From Streptomyces sp. HM190 (GTDB lineage: Bacteria; Actinomycetota; Actinomycetes; Streptomycetales; Streptomycetaceae): a stretch of 64,000 nucleotides of DNA. The notes under the pieces are model-generated. The model ran no database searches. It worked only from the letters and a program-made list of their open reading frames with translations, and was not told the DNA's origin. Below are positions 1-8,969 of this stretch, in pieces. How positions within the stretch are numbered: position 1 is the first letter of the stretch; each line of letters opens with the position of its first letter. The translations under genes were made by a program, and so were the position numbers. The stretch covers positions 1,364,001 to 1,428,000 of the forward strand of contig NZ_CP047318.1 of the NCBI RefSeq assembly GCF_009857135.1, given 5' to 3'.

Positions 1-1145
1 TGGGCGGCGAGGAAGGCGTCCACGGCGGTCTGCCAGCCGAAGCGCTCCGCACGCGCGCGTGCCGCGTCCCGCCGTTCCCGCTCGGGTCGGTCGAGCAGCG
101 ACTCGACGGCGTCCGCGAAGGACGCGCCGCTGTCCGCCGCCGTGGCCCCGGCCGAGCCGACGACCTCGGGCAGCGCCGAGGAGGAGCTGGCCACGACGGG
201 CGTCCCGCAGGCCATCGCCTCCAGCGCGGCCAGCCCGAACGTCTCGGCGGGTCCGGGCGCCAGGCACACGTCGGCGGATGCCTGGAGGGCGCCGAGCAGG
301 TGGCGGTCGGCGACATGGCCGAGGAAGGTCACGGGGAGCCCGCGGGCCCGCTGTTCGAGGCGGCCTCGCAGCGGTCCGTCCCCGGCGACCACCAGCGCCG
401 CGCGCCGTCCGCGCCGGAGCAGCGCCTCCAGCGCGTCGAGCGCCGTGCCGGGACGTTTCTCCACCGAGAGCCGGGAGCACATCACCAGCAGCACCTCGTC
501 CACGCGCGCGTGCCGCTCGCGCAGCGCCGGGTCCAAGAGCGCGGGGTGCCGTCCGACGAGGTCGACGCCCAGCGGGGCGCGGACGACGTTCCGGGCGCCG
601 ATCCGTACGAACTCCCGCTCGGCGAACTCGGTGGTGCACACCACGCGCGCGTAGGTGTGTGCGGTACGGGCGTTGAGGGCGTCGGCGGCCCTCCGGGCCA
701 TCGCGTCGGACAGCCCCCAGGTCCGCAGCACCCCGTCGGCGGTCTCGTGGGAGACCATCACGGCGGGCACCCGGGCGCGGCGGGCCCACGCCCCGGTCCA
801 GCGCAGGGTGGTGCGGTCGGAGACCTCCAGCCGGTCGGGGCCGAGGGACTCCAGGAGGGACGCGACCCGCCGCCTGTCCATGAGGACGCGGTAGCCGCCG
901 GTGCCGGGCAGCAGGGGGCCGGGGAGGGTGATGACGCGGCCCTGCCCGGTGGCGCGGTCGGTGTACCGCTCGCCGGGCACGAGGAGCACGGGGTGGTGGC
1001 CCGCCGCCCGGTAGCCCCGGCCCAGTTCCCGCAGGGCGGTCCGCAGTCCGCCCGAGGCGGGCGCGACGAAGTTGGCGAGCCGTACGATCCGCAGTCCCGG
1101 GCGGACGGCGTCGTCGCGTGTTCCGCCGGAGGCGGCCGCGTTCAT
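1..1145 (-). CDS. GT4 family glycosyltransferase (3' end cut by window edge)
   Basis: A cytoplasmic GT-B glycosyltransferase that probably transfers a sugar, likely mannose, from a nucleotide donor to a lipid or glycan acceptor. The reading frame opens at an ATG on 1145 and runs off the left edge after about 381 codons, so only the extreme C-terminus is missing. The N-terminal half has the SGGLRTAL acceptor-side loop near residue 32. The C-terminal half has CSRLSVEKRP and the donor-binding E-x7-E motif (E301 and E309) typical of GT4. The start overlaps the stop of the upstream glycosyltransferase by an ATGA, so the two are translationally coupled. Family is clear from motifs; donor and acceptor are inferred from mycobacterial-type mannosyltransferases such as PimB and MgtA. 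Confidence 0.85.
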   Translation of the reverse strand, partial: MNAAASGGTRDDAVRPGLRIVRLANFVAPASGGLRTALRELGRGYRAAGHHPVLLVPGERYTDRATGQGRVITLPGPLLPGTGGYRVLMDRRRVASLLESLGPDRLEVSDRTTLRWTGAWARRARVPAVMVSHETADGVLRTWGLSDAMARRAADALNARTAHTYARVVCTTEFAEREFVRIGARNVVRAPLGVDLVGRHPALLDPALRERHARVDEVLLVMCSRLSVEKRPGTALDALEALLRRGRRAALVVAGDGPLRGRLEQRARGLPVTFLGHVADRHLLGALQASADVCLAPGPAETFGLAALEAMACGTPVVASSSSALPEVVGSAGATAADSGASFADAVESLLDRPERERRDAARARAERFGWQTAVDAFLAA

Positions 1146-2272
1146 GCCGCCACCGCCGTCCGCGCCGCGAGCACGTCGGCGTAGTGCCCGATGAGCTGGT
1201 CGCCGACCGCCGCCCAGGTGCGCCCCTCGACCATGGCCCGCCCGGCGGCCCCGTAGGCCGCGCGGAGCGCCGGATCACCGGCCAGCGACACCACGGCGTC
1301 CCGTACGGCGACGGCGTCGCGCGGCGGCACCAGCAGCCCGGTGCGTCCGTGAGCCACGAGGTCCAGCGGTCCGCCCGCGGCGGGGGCGACGACGGGCACG
1401 CCGCTGGCCATGGCCTCCTGCACGGTCTGGCAGAACGTCTCGAAGGGGCCGGTGTGGACGAAGACGTCGAGGGAGGCGAAGATCCGGGCGAGGTCGTCGC
1501 CGGTGCGGCGGCCGAGGAGGACGGCGCCGGGCAGGGCCTCGCGCAGTGCCGGTTCGCTGGGGCCGTCGCCCACGACGACGACGCGTACGCCGTCCAGCCC
1601 GCACACCCCGGCCAGCAGTTCGACCTGCTTCTCGGGGGCGAGGCGGCCGACGTAGCCGACGATCAGCTCGCCGTTCGGCGCCAGTGCGCGGCGCAGCGCC
1701 TCGTCGCGCAGGGCGGGCCGGAAGCGGACGGTGTCCACGCCGCGCCGCCACAGCTTCACCCGGGGCACCCCGTGTTCCTCCAGGTCACGCAGGGCGACAC
1801 TGGACGGGGCGAGGGTGAGGTCGGCGGCGGCGTGCACGGAGCGGATGCGCCGCCAGGCGGCCGCCTCGCCGGCGTGCACATAGGTGCGGGCGTAGCCGGC
1901 GAGGTCGGTCTGGTAGACGGCGACGGCGGGGACCCCGAGACGCACGGCGGCGGCCATGCCGCGCACCCCGAGGACGAAGGGGCTGGCCAGGTGGACGATG
2001 TCGGCCCGGTGCTCGACGATCGCCCCGGCCACCCGGCGGCTGGGCAGGGCGACACGGACCTGGGGGTAGCCCGGGAGCGGGAGGGAGGGGACACGGACGA
2101 CGGGGCACGGCGACTGGAGGTCGGCGCCCGCCGCCGTGCCCGGGGCGGTGGCCGGGGCCACGACGAGCGGCGCGTGGCCGCGCGCGACGAGGTGCCGCGC
2201 GGTCTGCAGGGCGCAGTGGGCCACGCCGTTCACATCGGGGGGAAAGGACTCGGTCACGATGACGACACGCAT
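1142..2272 (-). CDS. GT4 glycosyltransferase, MgtA-like (GDP-mannose-dependent alpha-mannosyltransferase type)
   Basis: A 376-aa retaining GT-B enzyme. The opening MRVVIVTESFPPDVNGV is the signature start of actinobacterial alpha-mannosyltransferases of the MgtA type, where the glycine-rich loop binds the acceptor. Donor-site motifs follow: VGRLAPEKQVELL near residue 210 and E-x7-E at E278 and E286 inside GPFETFCQTVQEAM. It is first of a two-gene leftward operon with the GT4 gene it overlaps. Family knowledge points to mannosylation of a membrane glycolipid such as a PIM- or diacylglycerol-type lipid at the inner face of the membrane. Acceptor identity cannot be read from sequence. Confidence 0.87.
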   Translation of the reverse strand: MRVVIVTESFPPDVNGVAHCALQTARHLVARGHAPLVVAPATAPGTAAGADLQSPCPVVRVPSLPLPGYPQVRVALPSRRVAGAIVEHRADIVHLASPFVLGVRGMAAAVRLGVPAVAVYQTDLAGYARTYVHAGEAAAWRRIRSVHAAADLTLAPSSVALRDLEEHGVPRVKLWRRGVDTVRFRPALRDEALRRALAPNGELIVGYVGRLAPEKQVELLAGVCGLDGVRVVVVGDGPSEPALREALPGAVLLGRRTGDDLARIFASLDVFVHTGPFETFCQTVQEAMASGVPVVAPAAGGPLDLVAHGRTGLLVPPRDAVAVRDAVVSLAGDPALRAAYGAAGRAMVEGRTWAAVGDQLIGHYADVLAARTAVAA

Positions 2273-2411
2273 ACCGGTGTTGTCGTCGTACCGGACGTGG
2301 CCACGTCAACGTGGATCTTTCCGGACGAGGAACGTCCCATGAGCGTTGCGCTGCGCACATGTCCAGGTCAGACCGTGTCCATGCCCTCCTGACCTCCGGG
2401 CCACGGGGTGT

Positions 2412-3830
2412 TCACATCGCGGGCATGTCAGGGCCGATTCGGCTGCGTACGGCTGTCTGGACCTCGGCCTCCTCGGCCGGGTCGGCGGCCAGCCGGCGCA
2501 GTTGGTCGACGACGCGCGTGTCGCCCGTCTCGGCGTGCCGGGCGGCGATCTCGCGGGTGGTCTCCTCGCAGTCCCAGAGGCACTCGACGGCGAAGCCCGC
2601 CGGGAAGGAGGGATCGGTGGCGGCCAGGGCGCGGGCGGCGCGGCCGCGGAGGTGGGAGGAGGCGGTCTCCCGGTAGATGTGGCGCAGCACGGGTGCTGCG
2701 CAGGCGATGCCGAGGCGTCCGGCGCCGTCGACGAGCGTCCACAGGGTGAGCGCGTCGGGGCCCTCGCCGCGCACGGCCTCGCGCAGGGCGCCCAGCACCA
2801 GGTCCTTGTCCTGGGCGCCGCCCCGGCAGGCGAGGACGCGCCCGGCGGCCGCGCCCAGCGCGTCGGGCCGGTGCACCCAGCCGCGCGCCCGGTCGACGGC
2901 GGCCACGCTGCGCATCCGTTCGAAGGCGTCGACGGCCGCTTCCACGACCATCGTCGTGCCGTCGGTGGCCGCGCCCTCGATCAGGTCGAGGGCGTCGGGA
3001 TCGTTGCCGTCGGCGAGATAGCGCAGGGCGGTACAGCGCGCGCCGTCGTCGCCGGAGCGGGCGGCCTCGACGATCTCCGGCCGGTCCTCGGGGCCGGCGA
3101 CGGCCATGAGGCAGCGGGCGGCCGGCACATGGAGGACGGCTCCGCGTTCGATGCCTTGCCGGGCCCATTCGAAGACGGCACCGACGCTCCAGCCGGGGCG
3201 GGGTCCGCTGGGCCGCATCTGCCGCTGCCAGCGGTCGAAGCAGCCGGCCTCCTGGGCGGCACGCACGCGTGCGGCGACGGCTTCGCGGGGGTCGTCGGCC
3301 CACAGCCGCCAGGGCCTGGGTTCGAAGGCGTCCCGGACGGTCGCGGCGAGTTCCGCCTCGCCCTCAGGGTCGGTGGTGAAGCGGGCGAGGACGGGTTCGG
3401 CGAGGGCGCGCAGCCCTTCGTCGTCGTCCCTGAGGGCCAGTTCGTCCAGGGCCCAGGACCAGTTGGTGCCCGTGGCGGCGTACCTGCGCAGCAGTTCGAG
3501 CGCGTCCCGCCTGCCGTACGAGGCGAGGTGCCCGAGGACCGCGAGGGCCAGCCCGGTGCGTGACTCCTCGGCGTCGAGGACGTCGTCGGCGTCGAAGAGA
3601 TGCCGTTCGATCTCGTCGAGTTCGCCGTGCAGGTCGAGGTAGAGCCGGGCGTAGTAGAGCGAGCGGTTCTCCACCTGCCAGTCGTGGCGGGGGTCGCTCA
3701 GCACACAGGTGTTCAGTGCCGCGAGCGCCTCGGCCCGCGGGGCGGTGAGCGCGTGCAGGGTGCCGTCGCCACGGCCCCGCTGCAGCAGGCCGAGCAGCGT
3801 ACCGCTGGGCGCTATGAACGGTTCGAACAT
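2412..3830 (-). CDS. HEAT-repeat protein, unknown function
   Basis: A 472-aa protein made of alanine/leucine-rich helical pairs (for example ALRYLADGNDPDALDLIEGAA and RGRAARALAATDPSF) that read as degenerate HEAT repeats over the C-terminal two thirds. There is no signal peptide, membrane span or catalytic motif. HEAT solenoids usually mediate protein-protein contacts. I prefer the ATG at 3830 (MFEPFIAPSG) over an in-frame GTG at 3845, because a GAGG Shine-Dalgarno sits 9 nt before the ATG and nothing suitable precedes the GTG. It stands alone; the gap to the ankyrin gene upstream is about 300 nt. Probably a conserved Streptomyces hypothetical. Confidence 0.75.
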   Translation of the reverse strand: MFEPFIAPSGTLLGLLQRGRGDGTLHALTAPRAEALAALNTCVLSDPRHDWQVENRSLYYARLYLDLHGELDEIERHLFDADDVLDAEESRTGLALAVLGHLASYGRRDALELLRRYAATGTNWSWALDELALRDDDEGLRALAEPVLARFTTDPEGEAELAATVRDAFEPRPWRLWADDPREAVAARVRAAQEAGCFDRWQRQMRPSGPRPGWSVGAVFEWARQGIERGAVLHVPAARCLMAVAGPEDRPEIVEAARSGDDGARCTALRYLADGNDPDALDLIEGAATDGTTMVVEAAVDAFERMRSVAAVDRARGWVHRPDALGAAAGRVLACRGGAQDKDLVLGALREAVRGEGPDALTLWTLVDGAGRLGIACAAPVLRHIYRETASSHLRGRAARALAATDPSFPAGFAVECLWDCEETTREIAARHAETGDTRVVDQLRRLAADPAEEAEVQTAVRSRIGPDMPAM

Positions 3831-4131
3831 GGGAAACAGCCTCACATCAAGCGTCGACGCAACCGGGATCTTGCTCTACCTGGCCGCGTGACAACACGTC
3901 GGGGCGCCCGCCGTTTCCTGCTTGCTGTAGACCATCTTCCTCTGCCTCTCGTCAGTGGCCCATGCGGACCGCATCACGGTCCACGTGGTGCGGCAACACC
4001 TGCCCAGCCATCGCGTCCGTGAATCACGACGTCATGATGACCCGGCGGTTCTTCCTGCCGCGACCGATATTTCCGGCGGCCCTGTACCGCCTCCCCCGTC
4101 TTTTGTGTTCTACCTGGTCAGAACATGTGGA

Positions 4132-4524
4132 TCAGCGTGCGCCGAACAGTTCCAGCAGCTCGGTCCTGCCGAACATGCGGGCCGTGTCGACGGCGTTCGG
4201 CGTGCCCTCCAGCGGGTCGGCCCCGCCCTCAAGGAGCACCCGGATGACATCGGACTCCCCCTTGAAGACCGCCCCCGCGAGGGGGGTCTGCCCCCGGTCG
4301 TTGACGCGGCCCGCCTCGGCGCCCCGGGCCAGCAACTCCCGTACCGCGTCGGCGTGGCCGTGGTAGGCGGCCAGCATCACGAGCGAGTCACCGCGGTCAT
4401 TGGTGAGTTCGGCCGGGACGCCGGCGTCGACGTACGCCACGAGCGCCTCCGTCTCGCCCCGTCGGGCCAGATCGAAGACCTTGGTCGCCAGCTCCACGAC
4501 CTCGGGGTCGGGGGCTTCGCTCAT
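4132..4524 (-). CDS. ankyrin-repeat protein
   Basis: A 130-aa soluble protein that is almost entirely ankyrin repeats. At least three 33-residue units are visible, including GDSLVMLAAYHGHADAVREL, then GQTPLAGAVFKGESDVIRVL, then a final shorter unit. Ankyrin repeats bind other proteins; no partner is suggested by the context. The ATG at 4524 is chosen because AGAGGTGG lies 8 nt before it; an in-frame GTG four codons upstream overlaps that ribosome site. It is monocistronic, with about 300 nt of apparently non-coding sequence on each side (3831-4131 shows no gene). Confidence 0.85.
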   Translation of the reverse strand: MSEAPDPEVVELATKVFDLARRGETEALVAYVDAGVPAELTNDRGDSLVMLAAYHGHADAVRELLARGAEAGRVNDRGQTPLAGAVFKGESDVIRVLLEGGADPLEGTPNAVDTARMFGRTELLELFGAR

Positions 4525-4835
4525 CGCCGGGTCCACCTCTCACTTCGCGTTGCCGCCACGAGCACGTGTGCTTCTGGAGCGTACGACGGCGGCGCCGCCG
4601 TACGGGTGAATCGCCAGGGTACTGGCTTCTCGCGCACATGAGCGGTGGTGGCCGAGGCAAAGATCACATCGAGTCGGACGCGGCGCAACAGCCCAGCTCG
4701 GACGGCCGAACGCCCACTCGCCCGCCCAGGTGAAAAAGCCGGAATTTCCTTCATTTGCACCTTTTATCGTATGGATACATGCTGTGACCTTGGAAGAACT
4801 CATGGTGACTGTCCCCACCTACCAGGAGAACCCAC
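4525..4835. promoter_or_regulatory. divergent intergenic region between the ankyrin gene and smeA
   Basis: About 311 nt with no credible gene. It has an unusually AT-rich patch at 4738-4800 (TTTCCTTCATTTGC, TTTTATCGTATGGATACATG), which is where a smeA promoter would be expected. In S. coelicolor the smeA-sffA promoter is developmentally controlled by whi regulators, but I cannot assign a specific WhiA or WhiB site here. Confidence 0.4.
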
Positions 4836-5030
4836 ATGATCCTGAACATCTCCGGCGTCGTCCTGCTCGGCGTCATCGTCTTCCTCTTCTTCCGCAAGGA
4901 CGGCCTCAAGGCCTCGCACGCCATCGTCGTCACGCTGTTCGGCTTCTACCTGGCCAGTACGGGTATCGCCCCGAGCATCACGGCGGGCGGCGAGAGCCTC
5001 GCGAGCCTCCTCGGCGGGATCAAGTTCTGA
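4836..5030 (+). CDS. smeA: SmeA, small sporulation membrane protein
   Basis: A 64-aa integral membrane protein with two hydrophobic segments, residues about 4-20 (ISGVVLLGVIVFLFF) and 27-45 (AIVVTLFGFYLASTGIA), and a short C-terminal tail. In S. coelicolor SmeA is a small membrane protein that targets the FtsK/SpoIIIE-like SffA to sporulation septa and affects spore wall and chromosome condensation. The identification rests on size, membrane layout and the tight linkage (37 nt) to the sffA-like gene. An AGGAG ribosome site lies just before the ATG. Expression is expected only in sporulating aerial hyphae. Confidence 0.85.
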   Translation: MILNISGVVLLGVIVFLFFRKDGLKASHAIVVTLFGFYLASTGIAPSITAGGESLASLLGGIKF

Positions 5031-5067
5031 CCCCGTCCCCATCCGTACGCACCTCCAGGAGACAGCC

Positions 5068-6618
5068 GTGGCCCGGGTCCCCCTCCCCCGCATTCTGACC
5101 AGCGGTGGCGCACATCTCGCCAAGAGCCGGGAGCTGGCCCGGACGGCGGCCGACGGCGCCACCGACGTCCTCCATCCGCTGATCACGATCACCCGTGGAC
5201 TGCGCCGGCTGGCCGCGGCCGGCCGGCGCAGATGGGTGGAGACACCGAAGGACCGGCGCGGGTCACTGCTGTTCCTCGCCACCTCGGTGGTCCTGGTGGT
5301 GACCCTCGTGCCGTACGGAGCGCTGCTCGCCGTCATCGCCCTGATGGCGGCGGCAGCCTGGGCGGGCCGCGACGGCGCGACGCCCGAACCCACCGGTCCC
5401 GACGAGTCGCAGACCCAGCGGCTGCGCTCCCTCTACGAGGCCCTGGTCCCGTGTTTCTCGGCCGCCGAGGACCCTGAGCCGCTCTACGCGCACGGCGGTG
5501 CCTGGGACAAGGCCTTCCCCACCTACGCGTTCGACGGCACCGGACGGATCAGCCAACTGCTGATCCACTACCCGGCGTACTTCGCCGACGGCGAGCCCGA
5601 GTCCCGGGCGCGTGTCGAGCACCTGCTGCACGCCAAGGCCGGCCGCGGCCGCGAGTACCGCTTCGACTGGGACGAGGAGGGCAACACCCTGTCCGTCAGC
5701 GTCCTGCCCCCGCTCGCCACCGACATCGCCGCCCAGCGCTTCGTGACGGCTCCGGGCGAGACGGTCCTCGGCTTCACCGACGCGGCCCAGGTGCAGCGCA
5801 CGCTGCCCCTCTCCTTCGGGGAGGAGCGGCGCGACGTACCGCCGGTCGTCTGGCGCACCGGCGCCCGCTCCACCGAACCCCATCTGCTGGCCGTGGGCGA
5901 ACCGGGCAGCGGTACGACGACGCTGCTGCGCTCCATCGCCCTCCAGGCGCTGCAGCACGGTGACGTCGTCATCGTCGACGGCGCCGGCAGCGGCGACCAC
6001 GCCTGTCTGACCGGCCGGGACGGCGTCCTCGCCGTGGAGAGCGGGCTCTCCGGGGCGCTGGCCAGTCTGGAGTGGGCGTCCCAGGAGACGGAACGCCGGC
6101 TGATCGCCACGAACCGCGCCCGTCAGGCGGGGCAGCCGGCCCCGGACGACACCCAGCGCCCGCTCTGGCTGCTGCTCGACCGCCCGACCGTACTGGCGCA
6201 TCTGGCGGCGGCGGACGGCGGGCGCGACCCGCAGTCCCTCCTCCAGGTCCCCCTGCGCCACGGCCGGGCCGCGAACGTCACGGTCGTCGTGGCCGAGCAG
6301 TTCGACCACCTGGACGCCCTCGGCGAGGCGGTGCTGCGTCACACCCGTGCCCGCGTGGTCCTCGGCCCCGCCACCGCCGAGCAGCTGCAGTCCGTCCTGG
6401 GGGCCCCACCCCCCACGACCCCGACCCCCGACGTCCCCGCGGGCCGCGGCTACGCCCGCCTGGGCACCGCGCCCGTCCTGCGTCTCCAGGTCCCCGCAAC
6501 GCCCGACCCCCACGACCCCGACACCCCCGAGCCGCACCGGGAGTCCGTCCTGGCCCTCCTCCCACCGCTCACGACCCCGGCGGACGCGATGAAGGACCTG
6601 GCGGCAGCGGACAGCTGA
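5068..6618 (+). CDS. sffA: SffA-like FtsK/SpoIIIE family protein with degenerate Walker A
   Basis: A 516-aa protein. The N-terminus has a basic region and a membrane hairpin at about residues 69-97. A linker domain is followed by an FtsK/SpoIIIE-type P-loop domain from about residue 230. Its partner SmeA recruits it to sporulation septa, where it is thought to help segregate DNA into spores. The GTG start has AGGAGA 6 nt upstream. The P-loop reads GEPGSGTTT at about 277-285, so the Walker A lysine is replaced by threonine. Walker B-like hydrophobic strands ending in D are at VVIVD and LWLLLD. ATP hydrolysis by this protein is therefore doubtful. No DNA-translocase gamma domain is seen. Confidence 0.85.
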   Translation: MARVPLPRILTSGGAHLAKSRELARTAADGATDVLHPLITITRGLRRLAAAGRRRWVETPKDRRGSLLFLATSVVLVVTLVPYGALLAVIALMAAAAWAGRDGATPEPTGPDESQTQRLRSLYEALVPCFSAAEDPEPLYAHGGAWDKAFPTYAFDGTGRISQLLIHYPAYFADGEPESRARVEHLLHAKAGRGREYRFDWDEEGNTLSVSVLPPLATDIAAQRFVTAPGETVLGFTDAAQVQRTLPLSFGEERRDVPPVVWRTGARSTEPHLLAVGEPGSGTTTLLRSIALQALQHGDVVIVDGAGSGDHACLTGRDGVLAVESGLSGALASLEWASQETERRLIATNRARQAGQPAPDDTQRPLWLLLDRPTVLAHLAAADGGRDPQSLLQVPLRHGRAANVTVVVAEQFDHLDALGEAVLRHTRARVVLGPATAEQLQSVLGAPPPTTPTPDVPAGRGYARLGTAPVLRLQVPATPDPHDPDTPEPHRESVLALLPPLTTPADAMKDLAAADS

Positions 6619-6644
6619 GAGCGCGCGGCGACCGCCGCGCGCTC
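6619..6644. terminator. convergent hairpin terminator after sffA
   Basis: A perfect 11-bp stem (GAGCGCGCGGC with GCCGCGCGCTC) and a 4-nt loop starts one base after the sffA stop. There is no T run, as is usual in Streptomyces. It separates sffA from the convergent mocR-type gene. Confidence 0.75.
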
Positions 6645-6717
6645 CCACGTCCCCCAGCGGCACCGTCCCCCAGCGACACCGTCCTGCGCCGCTACCGCCC
6701 CGGCCGTCCGCGTCCCC

Positions 6718-8217
6718 TCACGCCACGAACGTCCGCGGCCCGTCGCTCCCCCCGGACGCCCCGTTCCGGACCAGCCGCGCCGCCGCGGCCAACCGCACCG
6801 CCGCCTCCTCCGCGACCGCCCCGCCCACAGTGAACGGCAGCCGCACATACCCCTCGAACGCCCCGTCGACCCCGAACCGCGGCCCGGACGGCACCCGGAC
6901 GCCGACCCGCTCCCCCACCTCCGCGAGCCGCGACCCGGACAGGCCACCCGTACGGACCCACAGCGTGAGTCCGCCCCGCGGCTCGGTGAACTCCCAGTCC
7001 GGCAGCTCCCTGCGCACGGCGGCGACGAGCGCGTCCCGGTTCTCCCGGGCCTGCTCCCGCCGCATCCCCACGGCCTGCTCCCAGCCGCCCGACCCCATCA
7101 GCCAGTTCACGGCCAGCTGCTCCAGCACCGGCGTCCCCAGATCCGCGTACGCCCGTGCCGCCACGAGACTGCGGATCACCTCGGGCGCGGCCCGCACCCA
7201 CCCGATCCGCATGCCCGCCCAGAACGCCTTGCTGGCCGACCCCACCGTGATCACCGTGGACCCCGCCGGATCGAACCCGCAGACCGGCCGCGGCATCCGC
7301 ACCTGCGGGTCGAGGTACAGCTCGGCCATGGTCTCGTCCACCACCAGCACCGTGCCGGCGGCCCTGGCCGCGTCGACGAGCCCCCGTCGCCGGTCCTCGT
7401 CGGCGAGCGCCCCCGTCGGGTTGTGGAAGTCGGCGACGACGTACGCGAGCCGCGGCGCCGCCTCCCGCAGCACCTGCCGCCAGCGGTCCATGTCCCATCC
7501 GGCGAGCCCCTCGGCCATGGCCACCGGCACCAGCCGCGCCCCGGCCTCCCGCATCAGCTGGAGGATGTTGGCGTACGACGGCGACTCCACGGCGATCCGT
7601 TCGCCGCGTCCCGCGAAGAGATGGCAGATCGCGTCCATGGCGCCCATGGCCCCCGTGGTCACCATGATCTGCTCGGGCATCGTCGGGATGCCGCGCGCGG
7701 TGTACCGGTCGGCGAGCATCGAGCGGAGCGCGGGCAGCCCGGCGGGGTAGTCGCCGTGCGTGTGCGCGTACGGCGGAAGCTCCTCCAGGGCACCCTGCAC
7801 GGCCCGGGTCAGCCAGGGCTCGGGCGCGGGCAGCGCCGCGCACCCCAGGTCGATCATGGAACCGAGCGCCTCCGGGGGCAGGGGCTCCAGACCGCGCGCC
7901 GGCAGCGGCTTCCCGGCCGGTACCGCGGTCCAGCTGCCCGCCCCGCGCCGGGACTCCAGGAACCCCTCGGTGCGCAGCGCCTCGTAGGCCGCCGCGACGG
8001 TCGTACGGGAGACGGAGAGCGCGAGCGCCAGCTCCCGCTCGGCGGGCAGCCGGGCCGCCACCGGGACCCGGCCCTCCAGGACAAGCAGCCGCACCCCGTC
8101 GGCGAGGGCGCGGTAGGCGGGCGGACGCTTGCTGCCGGGCCCGCTGGGGCGGTCCTGCTGGGAGTTGAGCATACGAGCGAGCTGCGCGGCCCCGACCGCG
8201 GAGGTCCACTGAGACAC
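6718..8217 (-). CDS. MocR/PdxR-type GntR regulator with aminotransferase domain
   Basis: A 499-aa fusion of a GntR winged helix (about residues 30-98, with LPAERELALALSVSRTTVAAAY) and a fold-I aminotransferase-like domain. The pyridoxal-phosphate lysine is K330 in VGSASKAFWAGMRIGW. Proteins of this family sense PLP or an amino acid and control neighbouring genes. It is divergent from a YczE-type membrane protein gene, the classic partner of MocR regulators in Gram-positives, so that gene is the likely target. The start is a GTG. An alternative ATG (MLNSQQDRP) lies 15 codons later. Confidence 0.88.
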   Translation of the reverse strand: MSQWTSAVGAAQLARMLNSQQDRPSGPGSKRPPAYRALADGVRLLVLEGRVPVAARLPAERELALALSVSRTTVAAAYEALRTEGFLESRRGAGSWTAVPAGKPLPARGLEPLPPEALGSMIDLGCAALPAPEPWLTRAVQGALEELPPYAHTHGDYPAGLPALRSMLADRYTARGIPTMPEQIMVTTGAMGAMDAICHLFAGRGERIAVESPSYANILQLMREAGARLVPVAMAEGLAGWDMDRWRQVLREAAPRLAYVVADFHNPTGALADEDRRRGLVDAARAAGTVLVVDETMAELYLDPQVRMPRPVCGFDPAGSTVITVGSASKAFWAGMRIGWVRAAPEVIRSLVAARAYADLGTPVLEQLAVNWLMGSGGWEQAVGMRREQARENRDALVAAVRRELPDWEFTEPRGGLTLWVRTGGLSGSRLAEVGERVGVRVPSGPRFGVDGAFEGYVRLPFTVGGAVAEEAAVRLAAAARLVRNGASGGSDGPRTFVA

Positions 8218-8318
8218 TTTTCCAGTCCACCTTCCCCGAATTGGCCATGGAGGACATCACTCCTCAAGCCACAGGGTGACATGCGACGGGCCACTACCAC
8301 CAACAAGGGGGACCTCTC
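8218..8318. promoter_or_regulatory. divergent mocR/yczE promoter region with repeated GTCCAC
   Basis: A 101-nt divergent spacer. AGTCCACC here (8226-8233) and GGTCCACT at 8203-8210, just inside the regulator gene, form direct repeats about 23 bp apart. A TGGCCA palindrome lies between the two genes. MocR-type regulators usually bind direct repeats, so these are candidate operators; this is inference from pattern only. Confidence 0.35.
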
Positions 8319-8969
8319 GTGTCCGCTCCCGGGCATCTCACGCGGCGCCTGCTTCAGCTCTACCTCGGCCTCACCCTCTACGGCTTGAGCTCTGCCCTCC
8401 TCGTCCGGTCGGGTCTCGGGCTGGAGCCCTGGAACGTGCTCCACCAGGGGCTCTCCGAGCGGACCGGCCTGTCGATGGGGATCGTCCTCACCCTCGTGGG
8501 CGCCGCGATCCTGCTGCTGTGGATACCGCTGCGCCAGCGCCCGGGCCTCGGCACGGTCTCCAACGTCCTGGTGATCGGCGCCGCCATGGACGCGACGCTC
8601 GCCCTGACCCCCGACGCCCGCACCTGGGCGGCCCGCGTCGCCCTGATGGCCGTCGGGATCGTCCTGAACGGCGCCGCCACCGGCCTCTACATCGCCGCCC
8701 GCTTCGGCCCCGGTCCCCGCGACGGTCTGATGACCGGCCTGAACCGGGTGACCGGCCTGTCGATCCGTCTCGTCCGCACGGGCATCGAACTGACGGTGGT
8801 GGCGACCGGCTTCGTCCTCGGCGGCACGGTCGGCGTCGGCACCCTGCTGTACGCCGTGTCCATCGGCCCGCTCGCCCAGGTGTTCCTGCGTGTGTTCGCC
8901 GTTCCCTCGGCGTCCGGCAGCACGGTCGTTGCCACCGGTCCATCGGAGCGGGCCATACTTCCCCGGTGA
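8319..8969 (+). CDS. YczE/YitT-like integral membrane protein
   Basis: A 216-aa protein with five predicted membrane segments and the family opening LTRRLLQLYLGLTLYGLSSALLV, followed by GLEPWNVLHQGLS, a hallmark of YczE proteins. In Bacillus YczE affects a lipopeptide synthetase; in actinobacteria its job is unknown. Linkage to the divergent MocR gene suggests control by a PLP- or amino-acid-sensing regulator. The GTG start follows a purine-rich AAGGGGGA. The stop overlaps the next gene start by 4 nt (GTGA). Confidence 0.85.
   Translation: MSAPGHLTRRLLQLYLGLTLYGLSSALLVRSGLGLEPWNVLHQGLSERTGLSMGIVLTLVGAAILLLWIPLRQRPGLGTVSNVLVIGAAMDATLALTPDARTWAARVALMAVGIVLNGAATGLYIAARFGPGPRDGLMTGLNRVTGLSIRLVRTGIELTVVATGFVLGGTVGVGTLLYAVSIGPLAQVFLRVFAVPSASGSTVVATGPSERAILPR

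Noticed and set aside
1118..2392. Long plus-strand open frame over the second glycosyltransferase gene
   Set aside because: Low-complexity Gly/Ala/His-rich translation without domains; it is the antisense shadow of a clear GT4 gene.
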